This document shows positions 1 to 8,683 of a stretch of 64,000 nucleotides of DNA, piece after piece. The stretch comes from Bog-532 sp963720945 (lineage in GTDB: Bacteria; Actinomycetota; Actinomycetes; Streptosporangiales; Streptosporangiaceae): positions 62,001 through 126,000 of the forward strand of contig CAVRHH010000032.1 of NCBI GenBank assembly GCA_963720945.1. Direction: 5' to 3'. The translations under genes were made by a program, and so were the position numbers. The notes beneath the pieces are model-generated. The model worked only from the letters and a program-made list of their open reading frames with translations, had not been told where the DNA came from and ran no database searches. How positions within the stretch are numbered: the stretch's first letter is position 1; each line of letters opens with the position of its first letter.

Positions 1-546
1 CATCACCACCGGACTCGCCCTCGCACCCGGCCGGCCGCGGTACTCGGAGCGTCCCTCATCGTCCCGCGCTTGCACCAGCGGTTCCCGATCGGAGCCGTGG
101 TCGCTTTCGGATTCGTCCTCACCGCTGTGGGCCAGGTACTCATGATCCTGACGCTCCACCACGGTGCCCGCAACTACGCCGCAGCCATCCTGCCTGGCTG
201 GGTGGTGATCGGCTTCGGCTTGGGCTTCACCGTCCCGACGATCATCGGGTCAGCCACCGTTGACCTGCCGCCTGAGCAGAGCGCCACCGGCAGCGCGGTG
301 GTCAACAGCGGCCGCCAGTTCGGCGGCGTCTTCGGCGCGTCGATCCTGGTCGTGGTCTTGGGGAAGGCAGAGGTCACCGGGGATCCCAGCCGCTTCTACG
401 AGCTGTGGTGGGTCGCCGTCGCCCTGTGCGCCGCCGCCGTTGTTGTCTCCCTCGGGCTCACCCCCAAACGCCCACCCGCCAAGGCCGACGTCACGGTTCC
501 CGTAGTCGCCGCGGCGACCGACAGTACCAACAGTTCAGTGGCATGA
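1..546 (+). CDS. MFS drug transporter, C-terminal part (cut by window edge)
   Basis: The 5' end lies outside the window. The visible part encodes the last four or so membrane helices of a 14-TM EmrB/QacA-type major facilitator permease, including the conserved stretch PPEQSATGSAVVNSGRQFGG. The reading frame appears to change near base 31: bases 2-31 in one frame read ITTGLALAPG, the usual helix sequence of this family, and bases 31-60 in the next frame continue PAAVLGASLI. A single missing base would explain this, so the gene may be broken or contain a sequence error. Such pumps export drugs by proton antiport at the cytoplasmic membrane. The next gene is an SDR oxidoreductase 142 bp downstream, possibly co-transcribed. 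Confidence 0.7.
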   Translation, partial: HHHRTRPRTRPAAVLGASLIVPRLHQRFPIGAVVAFGFVLTAVGQVLMILTLHHGARNYAAAILPGWVVIGFGLGFTVPTIIGSATVDLPPEQSATGSAVVNSGRQFGGVFGASILVVVLGKAEVTGDPSRFYELWWVAVALCAAAVVVSLGLTPKRPPAKADVTVPVVAAATDSTNSSVA

Positions 547-688
547 GTCTGCACCGGCCGTCCGCGCCTGGCCGATGGGTCATGCCCATGAAGCGCCCAG
601 TCGGTGCGCTTTCCCTACTGGCCGGCCCCGAGATTCTGAGCACCTTCGACACCAATCGAGCAGTGATGCGAGAGAAGAGGGAATCACG

Positions 689-1609
689 ATGAGCACACTC
701 CCTGCAAAGACCGTGCTGATCACGGGCGCCAACGCCGGGATCGGCAAGGACGTGGCCCGGCAACTGGCACTACGCCCCGACATGGCCCGCATCTACCTGG
801 CGTGCCGGAATAAAGACCGGGCGATAACGGCGAAGGCCGAGCTCGAAGCGAAGACCGGCCGGCGCATCTTCGACATCATTGTCATGGACGTTGTCGATCT
901 GGGTTCGGTCCGCGCCGGCCTGGCGGCCATCGACGGATCCCTCGACGCGCTGGTCATGAACGCCGGCGTCATTGGCCCGAAGACGATGGACTTGACCGCT
1001 GACGGGGTCACCACCGTGTTCGCGACGAACGTCCTTGGCCACGTCGTCCTCCTCGAAGGGCTCCTGGCCGATGACCGGCTTGGCGAGGTTGCGGTCCTCG
1101 CCGGAAGTGAAGCAGTCCGCGGAGTTCCGAAGTTGCGGATGAAAGGGCCATCCTTCGTCTCAACCTCAGCCGATGAACTCGCCACCGTCATCGACGGCAG
1201 CTACTTCGCCAGCAGAAAAGCTGACTTCAACCTAGCGTTCGGCCAGGCCAAGTACATCGGGGCCCTCTGGATGGCCTACCTGGCCCGCCAGCACCCCGAC
1301 CGCCGATTCATCACCGTGAGCCCCGGGAACACCACCGGCACCCAAGCCCCCAACGACCTTCCCCGACCGATGCGGGTAGCCGCCAAGTACGTCATGCCCG
1401 CCCTAGGTCTCGCCCACAAACTCGACGTGGGAGCGAAGCGGCTCGTCGACGGCGTCACCGACCCAACCCTGTCCAGCGGCGTGTTCTACGCCAGCGCGGC
1501 CAACACGCTTAAGGGTCCGTTGGTCGACCAAGCGGACATCTTCCCCGACCTGGCCAACCCGTCCTTCCAGGACCACGCCAACGAGGCCATCCACCGCTTT
1601 ATCACCTAA
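689..1609 (+). CDS. SDR-family oxidoreductase with Phe in place of the catalytic Tyr
   Basis: 306 residues. ATG at 689 is chosen because a purine-rich GAGAAGAGGGAA lies just upstream and the Rossmann motif TGANAGIG then falls at residues 12-19. NAG is at 91-93 and a plausible active-site Ser at 140. The YxxxK catalytic motif should occur at 184-188, but the sequence reads FGQAK: Lys188 is present and Tyr is replaced by Phe. The overall layout (SPGNTTGT after the motif, long C-terminus) resembles the retinol-dehydrogenase/protochlorophyllide-reductase-like SDRs. With Phe at this position classical hydride-transfer chemistry would be impaired, so it may be a non-catalytic or altered enzyme. Base composition is less GC-rich than in the core genes further on, consistent with an accessory region. 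Confidence 0.8.
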   Translation: MSTLPAKTVLITGANAGIGKDVARQLALRPDMARIYLACRNKDRAITAKAELEAKTGRRIFDIIVMDVVDLGSVRAGLAAIDGSLDALVMNAGVIGPKTMDLTADGVTTVFATNVLGHVVLLEGLLADDRLGEVAVLAGSEAVRGVPKLRMKGPSFVSTSADELATVIDGSYFASRKADFNLAFGQAKYIGALWMAYLARQHPDRRFITVSPGNTTGTQAPNDLPRPMRVAAKYVMPALGLAHKLDVGAKRLVDGVTDPTLSSGVFYASAANTLKGPLVDQADIFPDLANPSFQDHANEAIHRFIT

Positions 1610-1683
1610 AGACATTCGCGTAAACACTTTAAAAATCCAGAAGAGCGACCTCATGAGCACCACTGACCTCGCGGGTACCACCT

Positions 1684-1790
1684 GGACTCTCCATAGCCAC
1701 CCACGACGGCGACTGATGTGATCGCACTCCCTAGAAACCGTCAAGCGACACCTGAAGCCGATCTGTCAGCGATCACCAGAACCTAGGCAT
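1684..1790. repeat. 107-bp direct repeat, copy 1
   Basis: Begins GGACTCTCCATAGCC and ends AACCTAGGCAT. It is identical to 4021-4128 except for one base (GTGATCGCACT here, GTGATACGCACT there). It interrupts a small frame that starts at ATG 1653 and abuts the 5' end of a truncated transposase. The two copies are direct and bracket 2.2 kb, which suggests a mobile-element end, a composite insertion or a recombination scar. Confidence 0.9.
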
Positions 1791-1822
1791 TCTGGCTGGG
1801 CACCAGCCGGACCGGCCAGACG

Positions 1823-2461
1823 GTGAGCTTCTGGATCGACACCACCACTGTGCACCTGAGCATCGGCGGATGGCGGATCAAAACCGTGCCGTCCCGCCTG
1901 TCCTGCGTCGGCCTCGCCCGGCTCCGCAACGCTGGTGCCCGTCCGGCCGGACCGCCCCCGGCCGGGCCTGCACCCGGACCGCTAGCAGCGACCAGCTGCG
2001 TGGAGGTGCAGCGGCTCGTCAACGCCGCCGGGATCATCACCCTCGGCAACCAGGCCATCCAGGCCGGCTTCCCGATGGCGGGGCAACGAGCCCGCATCCG
2101 CCTGGACGGGCAGGTCATGCACGTCATCACCCAGGACGGCGTCCTGTGGCGCAGCCTGCCGTGCCCCATCCCGCCCGGCCAGCGGCACAAGCTCCAGGGC
2201 GTCCGCCTCGCCGGGCCAGAACCACTCCCGCCACAGGCCCAGACCGTCCAGCGGAAGGTCTCCAGCCGCGGCAGCATCCAGGTCGCCAGGCAGCGCATCC
2301 AGGCCGGCTTCCCCCACGCCGGCAAGATTGTCACCATTCAGCCCGGCGACACCAGCTTGCGCATCATCGACCAGCACGGCGAGCTGATCACCGCCGCCCC
2401 CGGAAACGGCACCGGTGAGATCAGCCGGTTCAAGGCCTTCCGAAGCAGGAAACCACGATGA
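1823..2461 (+). pseudogene. IS481-type integrase/transposase, 3' fragment
   Basis: 212 codons from a GTG; the same frame is open back to a TAG inside the flanking repeat. The product matches the C-terminal beta-barrel half of actinobacterial IS481-family transposases. It has a first barrel-like segment (VSFWIDTTTVHL, then RPAGPPPAGP) and two repeated modules, GNQAIQAGFPMAGQ and ARQRIQAGFPHAGK, ending in RFKAF near the C-terminus. The N-terminal HTH and the catalytic DDE core are absent, so it cannot transpose alone. The 5' break coincides within about 30 bp with the end of the 107-bp repeat, implying that the repeat sequence truncated it. Confidence 0.7.
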
Positions 2462-2507
2462 CCAGCCCGGCAATGAGCACACGCGGCACCGCGGAGGCGG
2501 CGATTCC

Positions 2508-2732
2508 ATGGCCGCAGTAACCCTGAACGCCAATGACGCAGCCGAGCTGGCGGAGATGCTGCAGTTCCTCGCCGGCTGGCTGAACCGTGATCCCAGCCGC
2601 CCCGGCGCGTCGCTGGAAGACTTCGCCGGCCACCCGGCCTGCAACACCTGCCAGCTGCGCGAGGACCCGGACCGGTTCATTTCCCTGCTCGGCGGCAGCG
2701 ACGGCGAATCCCTCTCCGGCCCGCCACGGTGA
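2508..2732 (+). CDS. Small conserved actinobacterial protein, unknown function
   Basis: 74 residues from ATG 2508, preceded by GGAGGCGG at a good ribosome-binding distance. The sequence begins MAAVTLNANDAAELAEMLQF and contains AGWL, a Cys pair (CNTC) and RFISLLGGSDGE. Short actinobacterial proteins with an N-terminal acidic helix, LQFLAGWL and a terminal FLLGGSDGE occur widely, often beside transposase/integrase-like genes, but no function is known to me. It follows the transposase fragment by 46 bp in the same orientation and may be cargo of that element. Confidence 0.6.
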   Translation: MAAVTLNANDAAELAEMLQFLAGWLNRDPSRPGASLEDFAGHPACNTCQLREDPDRFISLLGGSDGESLSGPPR

Positions 2733-3088
2733 CAGCCGGGAGCCTGCACCGCTGACCCGGCCAGCCGAGGATACGCCGGGCCTTCACGGCGTCACCGTCG
2801 TTCGTCCTCGCGCTGGCGCGCTGCGGGCGCTCCACGCTGACCCCGGCTCCGGCTCCAGCGTTGACCGGCAGCCATCCGGGAAAGCACCAGACCGGCTAAC
2901 GCGCGCAAAGCGCTGGCGCCCCCGTGATGGGCTAGACAGATCGGCAGACCATGGTGAAGCTGAGCGTCATTGGAGCACCGCCATCACGTAGTCATGGAGG
3001 TCATCTGTGGCGCCCCGGTGACCAAGGTCGCCTGCCTCAATCACGCCACGGTCGCACCGCCCGTGGCGGGCGTTCCCGTGCGTTGCGC
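2733..3088. other. Intergenic, no gene recognised
   Basis: About 356 bases between convergent genes. Several open frames cross it, but their Arg/Pro/Gly-rich translations are typical of non-coding high-GC sequence. No RNA gene or clear terminator was recognised. Confidence 0.5.
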
Positions 3089-4000
3089 TCAGGTGACCCG
3101 CGCGGTGACCAGGGTCTCCACGTTGTAGGGCCGCAAGCCATCGGTCCGGCCGGCGAAATACCGCTGTTCGAGGTCTGCACGTGCTGGATGGTCGACGACC
3201 TTCAGCCCGCACCGGCTGATCAGCCGCTCGATCTCGATGACCGGCCAGCCGGGCTGCAGCGGCTCGCCAACTGAAGCCGCGAGCGGGGCGTAGATCCGGA
3301 TGAACTCTCTGCCGACGCCATCGAGCACCGACTCCTCGGCCCGGTAGGAGAACACCACCTCCGAGCCAGGGGCAGCCCCCGCAGTCGTGCGCAACGTCGA
3401 CTCGATCGCCTGCGCGGTCAGATAGGGGGCAACGCCGGTCCAGGAGAACAGCGCCGGCTGGCCCCAGCCGAACCCGGCCGCGCGCAAAGCGTCCCGAAGA
3501 GGCCCGGCCTCGAAATCAACCGGGACGAACACCTGCGAGTCACTGAGCGGAAGCGCGAGGTCCCCGGCCCGCTCCAGCTTCCAGGCCTGGGAGGCAGGGT
3601 GATCAACCTCGAACACCCTGACGGAGCGGAGCAGGTCCGGGCGCCGCCACGCGAACGAGTCAAGCCCCGCGCCCAGGATGACGTACTGCGTGAAGGCGCC
3701 AGCAGCCAGCCGGTCCTCGGCATACCGGCTGCGGGCGCAGACAGCCGCGCGAGACTCGCGAACGACCTGGCCGGGGAACAGCGGATTTACCTGGCCGCGT
3801 AGCTCCTGCCACACCGGGCCCACGAGCACCAAGGCCAGAGCGTCGTCCAGCACCCACGGCGGCGTCTCCTCCACGCGAAATAATCCCCGCGACACCGCCG
3901 CGAACATCGCCGTCCTGCTCGGTGCGGCCTCCACGTGCCCTCCCTGCGATAATGCGACCACTCCATGCCGGGCCTGGCGCTGCCCGGACTGCGCACTCAC
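3089..4000 (-). CDS. Class I SAM-dependent methyltransferase (LCM/PPM1-like)
   Basis: 303 residues from GTG 4000. It belongs to the leucine-carboxyl-methyltransferase-like family common in actinomycetes. The family signature APSRTAMFAAVSRG is near residue 30, SRYAED near 90, the SAM-binding loop YVILGAGLDSFAWR near 107-120, and the acidic residue of motif II in FEVDHPASQ. VDFE, SWTGVAPYL and a C-terminal RYFAGRTDGLRPY complete the fold. Substrates of the bacterial members are mostly unknown; some sit in secondary-metabolite clusters. It is the outermost gene inside the two 107-bp repeats and reads inward, so it may have been mobilised with that segment. An internal start near the SRTAMFAA motif is also possible. 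Confidence 0.8.
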   Translation of the reverse strand: MSAQSGQRQARHGVVALSQGGHVEAAPSRTAMFAAVSRGLFRVEETPPWVLDDALALVLVGPVWQELRGQVNPLFPGQVVRESRAAVCARSRYAEDRLAAGAFTQYVILGAGLDSFAWRRPDLLRSVRVFEVDHPASQAWKLERAGDLALPLSDSQVFVPVDFEAGPLRDALRAAGFGWGQPALFSWTGVAPYLTAQAIESTLRTTAGAAPGSEVVFSYRAEESVLDGVGREFIRIYAPLAASVGEPLQPGWPVIEIERLISRCGLKVVDHPARADLEQRYFAGRTDGLRPYNVETLVTARVT

Positions 4001-4020
4001 ATGATGCGCCTGAAGCGCCC

Positions 4021-4128
4021 GGACTCTCCATAGCCACCCACGACGGCGACTGATGTGATACGCACTCCCTAGAAACCGTCAAGCGACACCTGAAGCCGAT
4101 CTGTCAGCGATCACCAGAACCTAGGCAT
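4021..4128. repeat. 108-bp direct repeat, copy 2
   Basis: Second copy of the repeat at 1684-1790, same orientation, one extra A at the GTGAT/ACGCACT position. It lies just upstream of the methyltransferase start and 159 bp from tRNA-Ser. Such high identity between two otherwise unrelated flanks points to a recent duplication. Confidence 0.9.
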
Positions 4129-4287
4129 CCGCCACCGGGCCCTTACAAGGCGTCTGACTGAACTTCTCCGCGTATTCCCCGGAACCAGCCATGGACGTCC
4201 GGACTGGGCTGGACACAACCGGACACCTGATAGGGCGACCCGCGAAGTTATTTCCGCAGGCCACAGACTGTTCCTGATGCACAAAGC

Positions 4288-4375
4288 GGAGGGCGTGGGA
4301 TTCGAACCCACGAGCAAGGTCACCCCTGCTAGCGGTTTTCAAGACCGCCGCCATCGGCCACTAGGCGAGCCCTCC
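4288..4375 (-). tRNA. tRNA-Ser (anticodon TGA)
   Basis: 88 nt. The 7-bp acceptor stem GGAGGGC/GCCCTCC pairs perfectly. The anticodon loop reads CTTGAAA, giving TGA. The long variable arm is the class II arm expected for serine, and the T-loop is GTTCGAATC. No encoded CCA. tRNA-Ser genes are common integration targets, which fits the accessory region on its left. Confidence 0.95.
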
Positions 4376-4610
4376 TAGCTGCGGCAACACCCGGATCGGG
4401 TCCGCCATGCGGCCCGGTGGTCCGTGGCTGGTCCGCAGCCTCGATACTAGGTCCGCCTCGGCAGCCCAGCGTCGGCTCTTAGCCTCTCATACCCGCTCGC
4501 CCTCCAGCGCCGCGTAGTCCGTACGGGTGGACGGTCACCGGGCCATGCCGAGGGCGGCACGCAAGCCTCCGTCAGGCTGGCGGCTGGGATCGGGGGACGG
4601 GCGGGACAGG

Positions 4611-6854
4611 TCACGGATGCACGGGGGCCGGCCGCTGCAGGGCACGGCGCGGCCACGCGAAGCCATCGCCAACGGTGGCCGCGAGCCTCAGGTACGCCTC
4701 GGTTGTCGCCGGGCTCAGCTGTTCGAGCTCGACCTCGGCGCCCTCCTCCAGGTGGCCATCGTACGGAATGCGGACGACGGCGCGGCAGCGGGCGGCGAAG
4801 TGCTGCTCCAGGCGGTCCAGATCCACGGTGCTCTTGCTGCGCGGGCGGACCGTGGAGAGCACGACCACCGCGTTCCGTACCAGGTCGCCGTAGTCGTGGG
4901 CGTCCAGCCAGTCCAGGGTCGCGCTGGCCGAGCGGGCCCCGTCGACGGATGGGGAACTGACCAGGACGATCTGGTCGGCCAGGGTGAGCACGCCGGTCAT
5001 CGCGGAATGCAGCAGGCCGGTCCCGCAGTCCGTGATGCAGATCGAGTAATAGTGCTCCAGCACGCGGGCCACGTCACAGTAGTCCGCCTCGCTGAACGCG
5101 ACGGACACGGCAGGATCGCGGTCGGACGCCAGCACCTCCAGCCGGCTGGAGGCCTGGGAGGTGAAGGCCCGTACGTCCGCGTACCGGTGCACCTGCTGCC
5201 GTTCGTTCAGCAGATCCCGGACCGTGGCCGACGTCTCCAGCCGGACCTTGTCGGACAGCGTGCCCCGGTCGGGGTTCGCGTCCACGGCGATGATCCGGTC
5301 GCCGCGGAGGGTGGCGAGCGTCGCCCCCAGCCCGACGGTCGTCGTCGTCTTACCGACCCCGCCCTTGAGACTCATCACCGCGACCCGGTGGTGGCCGCCC
5401 GCGACCGGCGTCCGGGCGCGCCAGATGAGCTCACGGCGGCGTTGCGAGCTGGCCGACTCACCGACCCGGACCAGGCCGCCGGTGGCCTTGAAGATGGTCC
5501 GCCGCCAGCCGGCGCCCGGGGCCGGGCGCCTGCCCTGAAGCAGCGCCTCAGCAGTCAGGCTGTCCGCCGTCTCGTGCTCCTGCATGCCCTCGGCGTCGGC
5601 CGCGGCCAGCGGCGGATAGTCCTCGCCGTCATCGTCGCGGTCCGGCATCATGCCGTCCGGTGCGCCGCGCTGGGCACTGGCTGGATGCGGGCGGCCCGGC
5701 TGCCCGGGCCCGGGGGGGCCGGCGGGCCCGGGGGGCCCCGGGGACACGGGGCCCAGAGGTCCCATCGCGCCGGATGGGGCGGCGCCGGGCGGCGGATAAC
5801 CACGGCCAGGCACTGTCCGGCCGGGCGGCGTCCCCAGTGGCGGGGGGCTGGCGGGCGGAGGGCTGGCTGGGGAGGCGTCCGCGGGGTCCGGGCCGCGCAG
5901 GCCGGTACTCCGCAGGCCGTTCTCCGCGGCCACGGCCCGGTGCTGGCCCGCCATCCCCTCGTTCCGGCGGTGCCCGCCGCCCGGCCGGCCGCGGCCTGGC
6001 GCCGAAGCCGCCGCTGGCCCGCGCTCCTCCTGCCCGGGAGCATCCTCCCGGTACCCGGGCGGCTCGTACGGCTCGTTGCGGTAGCCCTGTCCGGGGGTAC
6101 CCAGATCGGGGAGCGGCTCGACCGGAGGCGGCGGCGGCGCGAATCCGTAGGCCTGCGGAGAGGGCAGCCCGTAATCGGTCAGCGCGTCCTCCCCCGCGCC
6201 GTCGTCCTCCCCAGGGCCGTAGGGCCGGTAGACGGGGTAGGGCGACACACCGCCGTAACTGCCGCGGGCGGGACGGGCGCTTTCGGGCTCGTCGTCCGGC
6301 ACGGGCGGATAGGGCGACACTGGCGGGTAGCCGTGTTCCGCGTACCCGGCCCGCCCCGGCTCCGGGACGTCCGGGGGCTGCCCGCCGGCGCCCAGGCCGT
6401 TTGCGCCGGAGCCGGAGCCGGACACGGCGGCCTGGCCAGGCTCATCGTGCCCCGGGACTGGGCCCGCGCCGGGGTCCGCGGGACCGGGGTCCGCGGGACC
6501 GGGGTCCGCGGGACCGGGGTCGGCGGGACCGGGGTCCGCGGGACGGGAGCTGGCCGCGGCATCAGGCTCGCCGGACACGCCCGGGTAACCTCCGTTGGCC
6601 GCCGGCCGGTAGGGCGGCGGTCCCTGCGGGTGGACCGAGGAGAACGGGTTGGGGCCGGGCGGCAGGAACGGCTCGAAGTCGTCGTCCTGGCGGTCGTCTG
6701 CCTGCTCTCCGGCGGCCGCCGCTGCCCTGCCTGGGCTGCCGCTGTCCGCGCCGGGGTTTCCGTGCTCCGCCTGCGTCGCCGGTGCCCCGGCAGGCATGTC
6801 CGCACGCGTGCCTTCGGCCGCCCCGGCAGGCGTGTCGCGGTCATCGGTCGCCAC
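4611..6854 (-). CDS. Proline-rich MinD/ParA-like ATPase (EspI-like layout)
   Basis: 747 residues. The first ~480 are low-complexity Pro/Gly/Ala sequence, including tandem ADPGP units around 103-129. The C-terminal ~260 form a SIMIBI ATPase: deviant Walker A KGGVGKTT near 494, the DANPDRGTLSD switch, ITDCGTGLLHSAM, and the membrane/partner surface typical of MinD-like proteins. A disordered Pro-rich N-terminus with a C-terminal MinD domain is the arrangement of mycobacterial EspI and Streptomyces MinD-like proteins near type VII secretion loci. No EccC or WXG100 gene is in this window, so a secretion role is inference only. A role in positioning or septation is equally possible. It is divergent from the quinone oxidoreductase gene. 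Confidence 0.8.
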   Translation of the reverse strand: MATDDRDTPAGAAEGTRADMPAGAPATQAEHGNPGADSGSPGRAAAAAGEQADDRQDDDFEPFLPPGPNPFSSVHPQGPPPYRPAANGGYPGVSGEPDAAASSRPADPGPADPGPADPGPADPGPADPGAGPVPGHDEPGQAAVSGSGSGANGLGAGGQPPDVPEPGRAGYAEHGYPPVSPYPPVPDDEPESARPARGSYGGVSPYPVYRPYGPGEDDGAGEDALTDYGLPSPQAYGFAPPPPPVEPLPDLGTPGQGYRNEPYEPPGYREDAPGQEERGPAAASAPGRGRPGGGHRRNEGMAGQHRAVAAENGLRSTGLRGPDPADASPASPPPASPPPLGTPPGRTVPGRGYPPPGAAPSGAMGPLGPVSPGPPGPAGPPGPGQPGRPHPASAQRGAPDGMMPDRDDDGEDYPPLAAADAEGMQEHETADSLTAEALLQGRRPAPGAGWRRTIFKATGGLVRVGESASSQRRRELIWRARTPVAGGHHRVAVMSLKGGVGKTTTTVGLGATLATLRGDRIIAVDANPDRGTLSDKVRLETSATVRDLLNERQQVHRYADVRAFTSQASSRLEVLASDRDPAVSVAFSEADYCDVARVLEHYYSICITDCGTGLLHSAMTGVLTLADQIVLVSSPSVDGARSASATLDWLDAHDYGDLVRNAVVVLSTVRPRSKSTVDLDRLEQHFAARCRAVVRIPYDGHLEEGAEVELEQLSPATTEAYLRLAATVGDGFAWPRRALQRPAPVHP
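6468..6545. repeat. Tandem 15-bp repeats inside the MinD-like gene
   Basis: About five near-identical copies of a 15-bp unit (GGTCCGCGGGACCGG type; one copy has GGCGG) encode repeated Ala-Asp-Pro-Gly-Pro. Being in-frame multiples of 15, copy-number changes would alter linker length without breaking the gene. Confidence 0.85.
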
Positions 6855-6941
6855 AGGTCGCTCCCCCGGTTCTCAGAGGTGGGAAATGTCAACCCCCGTA
6901 CGGCAGGGTCTGTTGCCTACAGCGGAAGCCTAGGCTAACGA

Positions 6942-6975
6942 CGTCGGTTGCCATAGAGCGTCGGTTGCCATAGAG
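6942..6975. repeat. Perfect tandem duplication of 17 bp
   Basis: CGTCGGTTGCCATAGAG occurs twice head to tail in the divergent promoter region between the MinD-like gene and the quinone oxidoreductase. It may be a replication slip or a duplicated binding site. Confidence 0.85.
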
Positions 6976-7035
6976 CTAGGCATTCATTACCCGCCGTTGC
7001 AACCTATACCGGGACATTACACACAGGAGTGAAAT

Positions 7036-8013
7036 ATGCGGGCCGTGCTTGTCACTGAGCCTGGTGGGCCAGAGGTACTGGAATGGCAGGAGGTACCGGA
7101 TCCCGAGCCGGGCCCCGGTGAGGTCCTGATAGACGTGGCGGCCGCGGGCCTGAACCGGGCCGACCTGCTGCAGCGTCAGGGCCTGTACCCGCCGCCGCCC
7201 GGGGTGCCGCCCTACCCGGGCATGGAATGCTCCGGCCGTGTCGTGGCCACCGGCGCGGATGTGACCGGATGGAAGCCGGGCGACGAGGTGTGCGCTCTGA
7301 TGGCGGGCGGCGGGTACGCGGAACAGGCCGCCGTCCCGGCCGGGCAGCTGCTGCCCGTCCCGGACGGGCTCAGCGTCGTGGACGCGGCGGCGCTGCCCGA
7401 GGCCACCTGCACCGTGTACTCGAACGTGTTCCAGGTGGGCGGGCTCACCGCTGGGGAGACGCTCCTCGTGCACGGCGGCGCGAGCGGGATCGGCACCGTG
7501 GCCATCCAGCTGGCCAAGGCGAACGGTGCCCGGGTGATATGCACGGCCGGGACGGCGGAGAAGCTGGCCCGCTGCCGCGCCCTAGGCGCTGACGTCGCCA
7601 TCTCCTACCGCAACGAGGATTTCGTCGAGGTCGTCAAGGACGCGACCGGGGGCGCCGGCGCGGACGTGATTCTCGACATCATGGGCGCGAGTTACCTGGC
7701 CCGCAACCTGTCCGCCCTCGCGACCGGCGGGCGCCTGGTGATCATCGGCAGGCAGGGCGGGAATCGTGCCGAGCTCGACCTGGGCGTGCTGCAGAGCAAG
7801 CGGGCCGCCATCCACGCGACCACGCTGCGGGCCCGCCCGCTCGCGGAGAAGGCGGCCATCGTCTCGGCGGTACGGGAAAATGTGTGGCCGCTCGTCAGCG
7901 CGGGCACGCTGGTTCCCGTCATCGACCAGGTGCTGCCGATGTCCAGCGCCGCCGAAGCACACCGGATCCTCGAGGGTGGCGGCCAGACCGGGAAGCTGCT
8001 CCTGGTGAGATGA
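7036..8013 (+). CDS. NAD(P)H:quinone oxidoreductase (zinc-free MDR, PIG3-like)
   Basis: 325 residues; ATG 7036 has AGGAG 6 bp upstream. It is a medium-chain dehydrogenase/reductase of the QOR/PIG3 type: an N-terminal GroES-like domain (VTEPGGPEVLEWQEV, NRADLLQRQGLYPPPPG) and a nucleotide-binding domain with HGGASGIGTVAIQLA near 146-160. The structural and catalytic zinc ligands of alcohol dehydrogenases are missing. These cytosolic enzymes reduce quinones with NADPH. The gene is 57 bp upstream of bpa in the same orientation and may be co-transcribed. Confidence 0.9.
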   Translation: MRAVLVTEPGGPEVLEWQEVPDPEPGPGEVLIDVAAAGLNRADLLQRQGLYPPPPGVPPYPGMECSGRVVATGADVTGWKPGDEVCALMAGGGYAEQAAVPAGQLLPVPDGLSVVDAAALPEATCTVYSNVFQVGGLTAGETLLVHGGASGIGTVAIQLAKANGARVICTAGTAEKLARCRALGADVAISYRNEDFVEVVKDATGGAGADVILDIMGASYLARNLSALATGGRLVIIGRQGGNRAELDLGVLQSKRAAIHATTLRARPLAEKAAIVSAVRENVWPLVSAGTLVPVIDQVLPMSSAAEAHRILEGGGQTGKLLLVR

Positions 8014-8070
8014 GAAGAGCCAGAACCGTAGCGGCCGCCGAGGCGGTCCCGCGGTCAGGACGGCGAATCA

Positions 8071-8661
8071 GTGCGCCAGACTAGAAAGATGAGCGACTGG
8101 ATGAACGCAGACTCCGGAAACCGTCCCAACGTGGTGGTGGTCGGCCCCGACGGTACACCGGTCGGGGCTACCCCGTACGGCGAGGCCGGCGAGGACGCCG
8201 AGCAGACGGGCAGCTCGGAGCGGCCGGTCACGGAAATGGTTGAGCAGCCGGCCAAGGTCATGCGGATCGGCAGCATGATCCGTCAGCTGCTGGAAGAGGT
8301 CAGGGCCGCCCCGCTGGACGAGAAGAGCCGGGCCAGGCTCAGGGAGATTCACGAAAGCTCCATCAAGGAGCTGGAGGACGGGCTCGCGCCGGAACTTGTC
8401 GAAGAGCTGGAACGGCTGTCCCTGCCCTTCGCCGAGAACGAGCTGCCCAGCGAGGCCGAGCTGCGGGTGGCACAAGCGCAGCTGGTCGGCTGGCTGGAAG
8501 GGCTGTTCCACGGCATCCAGACGACGCTGTTCGCCCAGCAGATGGCCGCGCGGGCACAGCTCGAGCAGATGCGGCGGGCGCTCCCTCCGGGCCTTTCCCA
8601 GATGCCGGGTGAGGACGCCGGACGGCCTGGCCCGCCCGGCGCTTCCGGGCCCTACCTGTAG
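8071..8661 (+). CDS. bpa: Bacterial proteasome activator Bpa (PafE)
   Basis: 196 residues from GTG 8071 (AGGA about 10 bp upstream); an ATG at 8089 is an alternative start with a weaker site. The core is almost the same as mycobacterial Bpa/PafE (Rv3780): EQPAKVMRIGSMIRQLLEEV, AAPLDEKSRARLREIHESS, KELEDGLAPELVEELERL and AQAQLVGWLEGLFHGIQT. The C-terminus ends GPYL, equivalent to the GQYL motif that docks into 20S proteasome alpha-ring pockets. Bpa forms a dodecameric ring that opens the gate without ATP and feeds unfolded proteins such as HspR. Its presence implies a 20S proteasome elsewhere in the genome. In mycobacteria bpa also neighbours GT-C and polysaccharide-export ABC genes, as here. 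Confidence 0.95.
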   Translation: MRQTRKMSDWMNADSGNRPNVVVVGPDGTPVGATPYGEAGEDAEQTGSSERPVTEMVEQPAKVMRIGSMIRQLLEEVRAAPLDEKSRARLREIHESSIKELEDGLAPELVEELERLSLPFAENELPSEAELRVAQAQLVGWLEGLFHGIQTTLFAQQMAARAQLEQMRRALPPGLSQMPGEDAGRPGPPGASGPYL

Positions 8662-8683
8662 GGGCCGGGCGGCCTGGCTCGCG

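Noticed and set aside
4527..6938. An 803-codon plus-strand open frame
   Set aside because: Antisense to the MinD-like gene, which has clear Walker motifs; the opposite frame is low-complexity.
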